Below are positions 25,506 to 32,786 of a stretch of DNA of 33,953 nucleotides, in pieces; within the stretch, counting starts at the first letter, position 1; each line of letters starts with the position of its first letter. A program made the position numbers and the translations under genes. The DNA is from Candidatus Scalindua sp. (GTDB lineage: Bacteria; Planctomycetota; Brocadiia; Brocadiales; Scalinduaceae). Under the pieces are notes generated by a model. That model did no database searches. It was not told where the DNA came from and worked only from the letters and a program-made list of their open reading frames with translations. Location: assembly GCA_030748215.1 (NCBI GenBank), contig JASMMK010000036.1, forward strand, positions 1-33,953, in the 5' to 3' direction.

Positions 25506-27332
25506 CTACTCCACTGTCACACTTTTAGCAAGGTTGCGGGGTTTATCAACATTGCAACCTCTCATCACGGCCATCTGATATGCAAATAACTGGAGCGGTA
25601 TTACAGAGAGGATTGGCACCAATGCGTCTATTATCTCCGGAATGTAGAAAACATGGTCTACAAGATCTGCAATTTCGGCATTCTGTTCACTTGCTATAGC
25701 TATTACCTTGCCGCCTCGAGCTCGTACCTCTTCAATATTACTCAATATTTTGGAGTATACTCTGTCCGTAGTGGCAACTACTACTACAGGCATATTTTTA
25801 TCGATAAGGGCGATTGGGCCATGTTTCATCTCTGCTGCGGGATATCCCTCGGCATGTATATAAGATATCTCCTTCAGCTTAAGTGCACCCTCTAGTGCTA
25901 CAGGATAATTATAGCCTCTGCCCAGATATAAACAATTTTCACTATCCTTATAAAGCTGCGCAATTTCAGTAATCTTATCTTTATTATCAAGAATCTTCTG
26001 AACCTGTTCCGGTATTTCCTTTAACCCATTTGCAAGATCACTATTCAAGACTTCTTCTCTACCTTTAATTTTGGCCATAAACAGAGTCAGTAATGCTAAA
26101 ACCGCAATTTGAGAAGTAAAAGCCTTAGTAGACGCCACTCCTATTTCAGGACCGGCATGAAGAAACATTCCGCAGTCAGCCACCCTTGCGATACTGCTGC
26201 CGACGACATTACAGATAGAAAGGATCATTGCGCCCTTCTCCTTGGCCTCCTGAATTGCAGCAAGCGTATCTGCAGTCTCACCGGATTGACTTATTGCGAT
26301 CACCATCGTATCATCATCAATAATAGGATCTCTATATCTGAACTCTGAAGCATACTCAACCTCAACCGGAATACACAAATGCTCCTCGATCATGTACTCC
26401 CCTATCAGCCCGGCATTCCAGGAAGTTCCACAAGCGACTATTATAATACGTCTGACATTGAGCAGATCATCTTCCTTATCTTTCAAACCTCCAAGATGGA
26501 CCAGGTCACTGTTTTTCTCGAATCTGCCCAACATGGCAGCCTCCAGTGACTGAGGTTGTTCATAAATTTCTTTGAGCATAAAGTGCTCGTATCCACCCTT
26601 TTCTATCCTGTCAAGATTCCATTCCACTTCATCAACCCTTTTTGTAATCTCAACATTATCGACATCAACAGTTTTCATCGTATCTTTAGTCAAAATAGCA
26701 ATCTCATTATCATCCAGATAAACAACCTCCTTGGTATATTCCAGAGTTGCAGCAACATCGGAAGTCACATAATGCTCTCCCTCGCCTATACCAATTATCA
26801 AAGGACTTCCACGTCTTGCGGCAATCAATTTCCCAGGATCGTCCAGACAGATAATAGCCAGTCCATAAGCGCCCTCAATATCCTTGAGTGCCAACCTGAC
26901 GGCATCTTCCAGCGCTCCATCAAAATAGCTCTCTATAAGGTGGGCAACAACTTCAGTGTCTGTTTCGCTTTTAAAAGAGTGGCCAGCATTTTCCAGCCTT
27001 GCTCTCAGATAGTTATGGTTTTCAATAATACCGTTATGAACAACAGATATCTTGCCTGTACAATCAAGATGAGGATGTGCATTCTCAATCGTTGGCGCTC
27101 CATGTGTCGCCCATCTGGTATGAACAATGCCTACAGTGCCGTCATTGAATTGACCATCGACCTTTTTCTCCAACTCACTAATAAACCCTACCGATCTTTC
27201 ACAATGTATTGTGTCATTCTCGATAATAGATATTCCTGAAGAGTCGTACCCCCGGTACTCAAGCCTCTTGATCCCATTTATTAGAATAGGAGCAGCTCTC
27301 TTATCTCCAATGTACCCTACAATTCCACACAT
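25506..27332 (-). CDS. glmS: Glutamine-fructose-6-phosphate aminotransferase (isomerizing)
   Basis: Makes glucosamine-6-phosphate from fructose-6-phosphate and glutamine, the first step to UDP-GlcNAc for peptidoglycan and lipid A. The 608 residues start with the Ntn-type glutaminase (nucleophile Cys2 in MCGIVGYIG, then RLEYRGYDSSG, HTRWATHG). Two SIS isomerase domains follow (ACGTSWNAG; LGRGYNYPVALEGALKLKEISYIHAEGY), and the conserved C-terminal DKPRNLAKSVTVE contains the isomerase lysine. GAGGA (27340-27344) lies 7 bases before the ATG. A palindrome-bounded cassette starts only 22 bases upstream of the ATG, so any native upstream promoter is separated from the gene by it. No glmS ribozyme core was recognised. 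Confidence 0.97.
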   Translation of the reverse strand: MCGIVGYIGDKRAAPILINGIKRLEYRGYDSSGISIIENDTIHCERSVGFISELEKKVDGQFNDGTVGIVHTRWATHGAPTIENAHPHLDCTGKISVVHNGIIENHNYLRARLENAGHSFKSETDTEVVAHLIESYFDGALEDAVRLALKDIEGAYGLAIICLDDPGKLIAARRGSPLIIGIGEGEHYVTSDVAATLEYTKEVVYLDDNEIAILTKDTMKTVDVDNVEITKRVDEVEWNLDRIEKGGYEHFMLKEIYEQPQSLEAAMLGRFEKNSDLVHLGGLKDKEDDLLNVRRIIIVACGTSWNAGLIGEYMIEEHLCIPVEVEYASEFRYRDPIIDDDTMVIAISQSGETADTLAAIQEAKEKGAMILSICNVVGSSIARVADCGMFLHAGPEIGVASTKAFTSQIAVLALLTLFMAKIKGREEVLNSDLANGLKEIPEQVQKILDNKDKITEIAQLYKDSENCLYLGRGYNYPVALEGALKLKEISYIHAEGYPAAEMKHGPIALIDKNMPVVVVATTDRVYSKILSNIEEVRARGGKVIAIASEQNAEIADLVDHVFYIPEIIDALVPILSVIPLQLFAYQMAVMRGCNVDKPRNLAKSVTVE

Positions 27333-27354
27333 ATATAATTCCTCATAATCAATA

Positions 27355-27788
27355 GGACGCAGATCTTCGCAGATAAAGACAGATCTCTATTTTCTCGTAT
27401 TATCAAAAGCTTTGCACTTTAAATCAGGCTTGGGACCATAATTGAGTAATAGACCAACTTCAATTTCAGTCGCCTTTAAATAATTTAATAACTGAGCCTC
27501 ATTCTCTGTTGCCAAGCTTTTTGATGCCTTAATTTCTACAATTACTTTATTATCTACGAGTATGTCAGAAAATACTCACCTATTACTTCATCTTCATAAA
27601 CTACATTTATTGCATACTGGGAAACAGCAGGAATATCTGCTGTTTTAAATTCCTTCATCATGGCATTCTCATATACTTTTTCAAGAAAGCCATAACCAAG
27701 TTTATTATAAACTCTATAAAAAATTCTATAATTTTTTCAGTTAATTCCTTATTTTTGAAATCCTGTTTATCTGCGCTCATCTGCGTCC
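27355..27788. mobile_element. Palindrome-bounded GxxExxY cassette
   Basis: GGACGCAGAT (27355-27364) pairs perfectly with ATCTGCGTCC (27779-27788). After a 4-base unpaired spacer on each side, GCAGATAAA (27369-27377) pairs perfectly with TTTATCTGC (27766-27774). The enclosed 434 bases hold only a broken GxxExxY gene. The unit sits exactly between two co-oriented genes, 22 bases before glmS and 16 bases after the DUF2284 stop. Confidence 0.6.
27387..27780 (-). pseudogene. GxxExxY family protein, broken by two frameshifts
   Basis: Starting at ATG 27780 the minus strand reads MSADKQDFKNKELTEKIIE. After a one-base shift at the T6 run (plus-strand A run 27718-27723) the frame gives FYRVYNKLGYGFLEKVYENAMMK, containing the GxxExxY motif as GFLEKVY. 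A second one-base shift at the T4 run (27569-27572) restores DILVDNKVIVEIKAS and the C-terminal LLNYLKATEIEVGLLLNYG, ending at TAG 27387. The full product would be about 131 residues, the usual length. The family resembles a small PD-(D/E)xK-type fold but has no firmly known function. Both breaks are in homopolymers, so decay and sequencing error both remain possible. Confidence 0.8.
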
Positions 27789-27804
27789 AAAAGAATCTTC
27801 TCTG

Positions 27805-28344
27805 CTATTCAAGTAAAAGTAATCCAAAATATTTAACGTATTCAGTTCTGTGCTCGAGGAATTTAATCTCAAAACCGTTATCACGAACAGTTCTAAAAAC
27901 GTCTATTCCACACGCCTCCATAGATGGCCTGGCATCTTCAGGCATTGGGCAAGTTCCTTCAACATCACACTCTGCACAAAGCGGACATGGCCCGGCATTC
28001 ATAGAAAATGCCTTATAGAATCCGGAGAGATTGGCTTTATGCTCGAGTTTAAGAAGCATCCCCTCAAACTGCTTTGCCGGAGGCTGTCCCTCTATCAGGA
28101 TGGCACTCTTATAACAATTCAATAATTCACGAGTCTCTTGATACGTTGGAGTGTATGGCGGACATGTTTTATATTTCCCAAATTTAGAACATCCAAATCG
28201 ACACTTCAATTGGACCCATGGTTCTACTACAATATTTTTTGTAGATATTAACTTTGTAATCGTTGCGCCTGATTTCATCGCTTCGTCATGCAGCAACTCA
28301 ATCTTCTCTTCATCTGTACGCTCAACAGTTTCAGCTTTAATCAT
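27805..28344 (-). CDS. DUF2284 predicted metal-binding protein
   Basis: A 179-residue cysteine-rich cytoplasmic protein. Two clusters fit an iron-sulfur or metal site: Cys48, Cys52 and Cys61 (CRFGCSKFGKYKTCPPY), and Cys120, Cys123, Cys126 and Cys132 (GPCPLCAEC...C). The invariant ARPSMEACGIDVF follows with Cys145. This is the DUF2284 signature; family members are common in anaerobes and their role is unknown. It is divergent from lpxD with a promoter pair between them, and the palindrome-bounded GxxExxY cassette begins 16 bases after its stop. No Shine-Dalgarno sequence is seen at the ATG. Confidence 0.88.
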   Translation of the reverse strand: MIKAETVERTDEEKIELLHDEAMKSGATITKLISTKNIVVEPWVQLKCRFGCSKFGKYKTCPPYTPTYQETRELLNCYKSAILIEGQPPAKQFEGMLLKLEHKANLSGFYKAFSMNAGPCPLCAECDVEGTCPMPEDARPSMEACGIDVFRTVRDNGFEIKFLEHRTEYVKYFGLLLLE

Positions 28345-28421
28345 GGCACTATTTAACTTTTTCTAATATAAATAATTATCAGTATCCAATCGCAACTGAT
28401 ATTGAGTACTTAAGCAACTCG

Positions 28422-28440
28422 TACTATTTGTAAAATAGTA
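28422..28440. promoter_or_regulatory. Palindromic operator over the DUF2284 -10 box
   Basis: TACTATTT (28422-28429) and AAATAGTA (28433-28440) are perfect inverted repeats around GTA. The right arm contains the -10 hexamer of the minus-strand promoter, so a protein bound here would block it. Confidence 0.4.
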
Positions 28441-28463
28441 TTTCTATCCTTGTCTATTGTCAA
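28435..28463 (-). promoter_or_regulatory. Promoter of DUF2284 gene
   Basis: On the minus strand TTGACA (28458-28463), 17 bases, TACTAT (28435-28440). The start lies about 84 bases before the ATG. Confidence 0.5.
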
Positions 28464-28477
28464 CATGAAAGTTCAAT

Positions 28478-28506
28478 TTGACAGTATCATACTCCTGTGA
28501 TATAAG
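28478..28506 (+). promoter_or_regulatory. Promoter of lpxD
   Basis: TTGACA (28478-28483), 17 bases, TATAAG (28501-28506), with TG one base upstream of the -10 (extended -10). It is back to back with the DUF2284 promoter, 14 bases between the two -35 boxes. The start is near 28513. Confidence 0.6.
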
Positions 28507-28555
28507 TTAGCTCAATTCCCTTGCTATTTTTTTGTTAATAATTAAGTGACAGAAA

Positions 28556-29563
28556 GTGACTAATTATATGGAATACACCATAAAACAGATAAGCGAAATT
28601 ATAGGTGGCAAGATATCAGGTGATGAAAACTTATGTATTACAGGCGTCTCAAGTATCGAGAATGCAGTAGAAGGTGACATAAGTTTTATAAAGAATGAGA
28701 ATTTAGTAAGCAAGGTTTCAGACACAAATGCATCTGCCGTTGTAACACATCGGCCAATTGATGAGTCAAGCAAGTCATTAATTATTGTCGACAACCCTTT
28801 TCTTGCATTTATCAAACTGCTCCAGGTTATTTCAGATAAAAAACAGGAGCGGCCACGAGAAATTCATCCATCAGCAGTAATCTCTAAAGAATCTTCCATC
28901 GGAGATAATATATCAGTAGGGGCAAATGTGGTTATTGACGGCAACACACAGATAGGCCGGAATGTAACCATTTACCCTAATGTATATATTGGCACAAACT
29001 GCAAGATAGGTGATGATTCAACAATATACGCGAACGCTACGATTAGAGAAGAGGTCACAATAGGCGATCGCGCTGTAATCCAATCCGGTGCATCTATTGG
29101 CGATGACGGTTTTGGTTATCTTCAAATAAAAGGCAAACACGTAAAGATCCCTCAGGTTGGAACTATTGAAATTGGAGATGATGCTTCAATCGGTTCAAAC
29201 GTAACTATCGCACGAGCAGCCCTGGATAAGACCACTATAGCCTCTGGTGTCAAGATTGATAATCACTCCCACATTGCTCATAACTGCACTATTGGAGAGG
29301 ACTCTATGCTGATTGCCTATGCAAAGCTTGCCGGGGGTGTAAAGATTGGTAAGAATGTAATGATCGCTGAGGATGTAGGTATTACTGATCACGTGGTGAT
29401 CAGCGATAACTGTATGGTAGGTGCAGCCTCTAACGTATATAAGAGTTTAGAGCCGGGGTCTGTCGTATGGGGTTCTCCTGCAAAACCACTTACTTTTGAA
29501 AAAAGGTTACAGGTGTTGATCAAAAAGCTGCCGGATATTTACAAGAAATTCAAAGAGTTGTAG
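28556..29563 (+). CDS. lpxD: UDP-3-O-acylglucosamine N-acyltransferase
   Basis: Adds the second acyl chain (N-linked) to UDP-3-O-acyl-glucosamine in lipid A synthesis, so the cell probably has a lipid A-bearing outer membrane. There is an N-terminal uridine-binding LpxD domain (YTIKQISEIIGGKISGD to about residue 100), then a left-handed beta-helix of hexapeptide repeats. The catalytic histidine lies in HIAHNCTIG (residue 242 from the GTG, 238 from the ATG; E. coli His239). A C-terminal helical tail follows. The longest frame begins with GTG 28556; ATG 28568, four codons on, is the likelier start by family alignment, and neither has a clear ribosome binding site. The other early lpx genes are not in the window. 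Confidence 0.94.
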   Translation: MTNYMEYTIKQISEIIGGKISGDENLCITGVSSIENAVEGDISFIKNENLVSKVSDTNASAVVTHRPIDESSKSLIIVDNPFLAFIKLLQVISDKKQERPREIHPSAVISKESSIGDNISVGANVVIDGNTQIGRNVTIYPNVYIGTNCKIGDDSTIYANATIREEVTIGDRAVIQSGASIGDDGFGYLQIKGKHVKIPQVGTIEIGDDASIGSNVTIARAALDKTTIASGVKIDNHSHIAHNCTIGEDSMLIAYAKLAGGVKIGKNVMIAEDVGITDHVVISDNCMVGAASNVYKSLEPGSVVWGSPAKPLTFEKRLQVLIKKLPDIYKKFKEL

Positions 29564-29586
29564 TGTCACGCCACTAATTGAGGTGA

Positions 29587-29615
29587 CTTGTCACCACGAA
29601 TGTAGTGATGACAAG
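29587..29615. terminator. Hairpin between convergent lpxD and parvulin gene
   Basis: CTTGTCA (29587-29593) pairs with TGACAAG (29609-29615), and CAC/GTG extends the stem inward after one mismatch. It sits in the 77 bases between converging stop codons, where a bidirectional terminator would be expected, but no T run follows on either strand. Confidence 0.3.
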
Positions 29616-29640
29616 ATACCGATGATTTGTATAAAACAGG

Positions 29641-30885
29641 TTAGAAGAGAGCTTCTAGCGTCACATTGATTTCAGCTTTATCATGCAGCTCTTTCAACAG
29701 GCTTTCAGTCTTTATTTGCATAAAAACAAAGTCCACCATGTCTGCTACATCTGTATAATTAACCTCTTTTCCCTCTTCCTTCTCTGTCACCTTGATTATG
29801 TGATACCCGAATTGCGTTTTAACCGGCTCGCTTATTTCCCCAACTTCCATCGCAAAAGCAACTACAGCAAACTCTTCTACAATAGAGCCTTTTCTCTGAA
29901 AGAAACCGATGTCTCCTCCCTTCTCTGCGGAAGGACATTCTGAGAATTTCTTTGCCATTTCCGCAAAATCTGCTCCATTGTCAATCTGTACCTTCACAAT
30001 ATCAATCTTCTTTTTTGCTTCTGCCAGTTCAGCTTCAGTTTTCAGGTTTCTAGTATCAATTAAGACATGGCTTGCCTTTACCTTTGCACCGTTAAATGCG
30101 TCTTTGTTTGCTTCAAAATAACTGATTTTATCAGCATCAGTAACAGAATCTTCCAGGTATTTGCTTAATGCAAGTGCCCTGCTCACCTCATCTTCTAATT
30201 CTGTAACACTCGAACCCTGAGTTTCCAGGATCTCTTCCAGCGGTTTATCTTTATTGGCAGGATTGTTTTGCAAAAAGAATTTTATTTTTTCAATCTCTGT
30301 TTTAATATCTTCGGAGCTGGCACTTACATCCTGTTTTTCAACAAACTGTTTGAGCAGCATTTTCTTAGTCAACTGGTTAATTATCTGCTCCTTAACTGCA
30401 TCAGTCACTTCCTGATTCATACGCCTGAAGACGTTCAACCTTTTATCAAAGGCGAGACGATATATCTCTTCACCATTAACCGTCGCAATAACATCACTTT
30501 CTGACTCAACTACAGCTTCAGCAACCACCTCAGCTGTTTTCTCTACCACTGCTTCGGCACTTACTTCCGTTGCTACTTCTTCTACCACTGTTTCAGCGAT
30601 TACTTCTGCTACTGCTTCAGTACTTTCTTCCGTTTCTGCCACAGTCGTCGCAACCTCTTCAGTTGCAGTCTCTACTTCAGCGACAACTTCTGCTGCTTCC
30701 TCAACTACCGCTTCGGCACTTTCTACAGCATCAGCAACAGCCGCTGTACTCACTTCCGCACTGGCATCAGTGATTACGGAACTTAACGCTGACTTTGCCT
30801 CTGCATTTTCATCTGCAAACAGAAGATTATTTGCCTGCAAAATAAATAAAAACATTATTACTGATGCAACAATCGTCTTAAACAT
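29641..30885 (-). CDS. Exported parvulin-type peptidyl-prolyl isomerase (SurA/PrsA-like)
   Basis: Envelope folding factor predicted to isomerise X-Pro bonds and help fold exported or outer-membrane proteins. The 414 residues have an N-terminal signal peptide (about 1-24, FILQANNLLFA), then a striking Ala/Glu/Val-rich segment (about 28-130) built of AEAVVEE-like heptads and nearly free of other residues. A SurA_N-like helical domain (about 131-255, ATVNGEEIYRLAFD) and a parvulin domain follow (about 265-375, with KASHVLID, FSECPSAEKGGDIGFF and FGYHIIKV). AGGAG lies 7 bases before the ATG. It starts 28 bases after the methyltransferase stop and is probably co-transcribed with it. The low-complexity segment is not part of usual SurA. 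Confidence 0.9.
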   Translation of the reverse strand: MFKTIVASVIMFLFILQANNLLFADENAEAKSALSSVITDASAEVSTAAVADAVESAEAVVEEAAEVVAEVETATEEVATTVAETEESTEAVAEVIAETVVEEVATEVSAEAVVEKTAEVVAEAVVESESDVIATVNGEEIYRLAFDKRLNVFRRMNQEVTDAVKEQIINQLTKKMLLKQFVEKQDVSASSEDIKTEIEKIKFFLQNNPANKDKPLEEILETQGSSVTELEDEVSRALALSKYLEDSVTDADKISYFEANKDAFNGAKVKASHVLIDTRNLKTEAELAEAKKKIDIVKVQIDNGADFAEMAKKFSECPSAEKGGDIGFFQRKGSIVEEFAVVAFAMEVGEISEPVKTQFGYHIIKVTEKEEGKEVNYTDVADMVDFVFMQIKTESLLKELHDKAEINVTLEALF

Positions 30886-30913
30886 TTCTCTCTCCTAACT
30901 CACATTTCAAAAT

Positions 30914-31909
30914 TTATATCTTTTTTCCTATAATTAATCCTGAGTCCATACCCAATTCGATTCTTTTAATATTTTTAAAACCTGCCTTTTTTAACCACCC
31001 ATTCATCTCAACTGCAGAGTACGAAGAGCCGCCTTGCGTACCCATCAGCATATTCAGACTGAAGAGCGTTCCAAAGGGAGGCATTGTCTTAGAAGGATTC
31101 AAAATGAATTCCTGAATTACAACTATACCGTCTTTTATTAGTGAATCCCAACATTTTTTTAAGATTTTCTGACTCTCTGTCGCGTCGTAAGCGTGCAGTA
31201 GATGTGACACTAAGACTATATCATACCACCCTTTACCTAAACTATCCTCAAGGCAATTGCCCGCTTTAGTTGTAACCTGTCCTGTCATCCCCGACTCCTT
31301 AATATGCTCCTTTGTGAGCTTAATAACGTCAGGAAGGTCGAAGACAACCGCTTTAAGATTTTGGTTTCTCTTTGCAAATATTACTGAATAAGATCCCTGG
31401 CCCCCTGCCAGATCCAGAAGTCTGCTACGTTCTTTAATCTGCAATTTCGTATATATTTCATCTGCCTGTACTGTGGCAGTGTTGTGCATGGCGCTGATAA
31501 ACTCTCTTAGTCGTTGCCTATCAACACCTTTTTTGGCATTATAGAATGCCGTCGGCTTACCGGTTTTAACTGCTCTGCCCAGCCCGGACCAGTAGTCCCA
31601 CATATTATGAAAATGCTTAATCCTGTCACCCTGATAAGCAGGGCTGTTTTTTGATAAACAACGTTTGGAAACAGCTGTATTCCAGAATATGTCCCTACTC
31701 TTAGACAAGAGTTTGAGCGAAACGAGTGCGTTCAGAAGCATCTCTGTCGCCCTGAGATCAGTACCGAGATTTTTAGCAATGGCCTTACCGCTCTTTCCCT
31801 GCTTACCGATCAGGGTAAACAGATCCAATTCACTTGCCACAAAAAGAGCCTGTGCCTTCCAGTAGCCATAACTTATCTCATTAATGTATTGCACATCGCT
31901 ATTCTTCAT
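30914..31909 (-). CDS. SAM-dependent O-methyltransferase (Methyltransf_2 / hydroxyneurosporene methyltransferase-like)
   Basis: A small-molecule methyltransferase of 331 residues. The N-terminal winged-helix dimerisation domain (about 10-85; ALFVASELDLFTLIG, RATEMLLNALVSLKLL) is typical of plant-type and CrtF/BchU-type O-methyltransferases. The SAM-binding Rossmann domain has motif I LLDLAGGQGSYS at 164-175, VVFDLPDVI and VVIQEFIL. The substrate cannot be told; family members act on carotenoids, bacteriochlorophylls, quinones or phenols. The ATG has no Shine-Dalgarno sequence, while a TATAAT lies only 7 bases upstream, so the mRNA may be leaderless. The parvulin gene follows after 28 bases. 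Confidence 0.88.
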   Translation of the reverse strand: MKNSDVQYINEISYGYWKAQALFVASELDLFTLIGKQGKSGKAIAKNLGTDLRATEMLLNALVSLKLLSKSRDIFWNTAVSKRCLSKNSPAYQGDRIKHFHNMWDYWSGLGRAVKTGKPTAFYNAKKGVDRQRLREFISAMHNTATVQADEIYTKLQIKERSRLLDLAGGQGSYSVIFAKRNQNLKAVVFDLPDVIKLTKEHIKESGMTGQVTTKAGNCLEDSLGKGWYDIVLVSHLLHAYDATESQKILKKCWDSLIKDGIVVIQEFILNPSKTMPPFGTLFSLNMLMGTQGGSSYSAVEMNGWLKKAGFKNIKRIELGMDSGLIIGKKI

Positions 31910-31916
31910 GAAACAT

Positions 31917-31922
31917 ATTATA
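31917..31922 (-). promoter_or_regulatory. -10 box of the methyltransferase-parvulin unit
   Basis: TATAAT on the minus strand ends 7 bases before the ATG at 31909, so transcription would begin at or next to the start codon. The best -35 (TTGTGG, 19 bases away) is poor. Confidence 0.35.
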
Positions 31923-32171
31923 GGTAAAAAGAATTATTTAGCCACAAAGAACACAAAAGTTAGAAATATACAGGACAAATCTTATGTGCATGATCATGCA
32001 TGCTCTTGTCTCCATTTCTTTTCAAATACTTTGCATTTTCTATTCCTTAATCCCTAAATTCTTAAATTCCTCAACCTGTTATTTACAACTTTAGTTCACT
32101 TTAGTCACTTTCCTTTCACCAACACCTAACCAAGTATATTTTATACCAGCTTTGTGCCTACTCTTACCATG
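31923..32171. other. Intergenic stretch, nothing recognised
   Basis: AT-rich region between the methyltransferase gene and the autotransporter promoter. It contains a run of short pyrimidine-rich tracts and the palindrome GCATGATCATGC near 31989, but no gene, tRNA or repeat I can support. Confidence 0.4.
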
Positions 32172-32199
32172 TTGACAATTGCACATAATCAGATAACCT
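32172..32199 (+). promoter_or_regulatory. Possible promoter of the autotransporter
   Basis: TTGACA (32172-32177), 16 bases, TAACCT (32194-32199). The -35 is consensus and the -10 is weak. The start near 32206 gives a leader of about 100 bases containing the structured element at 32234-32288. Confidence 0.3.
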
Positions 32200-32233
32200 A
32201 GTCAGGATAATCTTTTATTAGAAGAGTACCAGG

Positions 32234-32288
32234 ATGTGGTACCCGCCTAACAAGCTGGCGGACAGGCTGGTGGTGTCATAAACCACAT
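32234..32288 (+). promoter_or_regulatory. Structured leader element before the autotransporter
   Basis: ATGTGGT (32234-32240) pairs with ACCACAT (32282-32288), closing a 55-base element. Within it CCGCC (32243-32247) pairs with GGCGG (32257-32261). It ends 9 bases before the ribosome binding site AAGGAGGT (32298-32305). The closed-stem layout resembles a cis-regulatory RNA or a repeat-derived hairpin; it matches no riboswitch class I recognise. Confidence 0.35.
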
Positions 32289-32309
32289 AAAATCTACAAG
32301 GAGGTAGAG

Positions 32310-32786
32310 ATGAGAAAATGTAGCTCTAGTAAACGTTTCAATACGTTTGCCATCTACACTGTCACCTTAATTGCGGCCCTGATACTTGTCACAGTGCAAT
32401 ACGCACAGGCGCAATTAACAGACACAAAAGTAATAACATCAGCATCCAACAACGGAACTATCACCAATGACGAAGATATTACGATTTCAGCAGGCTCAAC
32501 TGTTACTGGAAACTCTGCCCTTTATCTTGACGCTACCACCAACATCACCTTGCGCAATTTCGCCGATCTAACTGTAACTACGAATGACTATGGCATACGC
32601 TCACTAAACGGCAGCAACAACACTTTCATCAATTACGGCACGATAATCAGTAAAAACGATGCAATACTTATACGTGGCGATAATGAAACTCTAATCAATT
32701 ATGGCACGATATTGACGGGTCGAGGCGGCATGTTACTTGGCTACCCGTCAAAGACAACGGCACTTCTATCAATTACGGCACGATAA
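32310..32786 (+). CDS. Autotransporter, N-terminal part (signal peptide and start of passenger)
   Basis: The first reading frame of a frameshifted type V (autotransporter) protein. AAGGAGGT lies 4 bases before the ATG. A signal peptide ends with a probable cleavage after AQA (about residue 34). The passenger consists of short beta-solenoid-like repeats around FINYGTI, LINYGTI and NNGTI, with many Asn, Thr and Gly. After about GYPSK (residue 147) the frame leaves the repeat pattern and stops at 32786. The frame one base back resumes DNGTSINYGTI at once, so this is the 5' part of a longer gene that continues to the window end. Base composition is visibly richer in G+C than the neighbours. Confidence 0.75.
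   Translation: MRKCSSSKRFNTFAIYTVTLIAALILVTVQYAQAQLTDTKVITSASNNGTITNDEDITISAGSTVTGNSALYLDATTNITLRNFADLTVTTNDYGIRSLNGSNNTFINYGTIISKNDAILIRGDNETLINYGTILTGRGGMLLGYPSKTTALLSITAR

Noticed and set aside
26556-27239. Long open frame (227 codons) on the plus strand opposite glmS
   Set aside because: It lies wholly antisense to an intact, family-matching glmS and shows no recognisable protein motif.
27333-27804. glmS ribozyme/riboswitch upstream of glmS
   Set aside because: The space is taken up by the GxxExxY cassette and no ribozyme core was recognised.
29582-29595. GGTGAC-TT-GTCACC palindrome
   Set aside because: A two-base loop is too tight for a stable hairpin, and it overlaps the better stem at 29587-29615.
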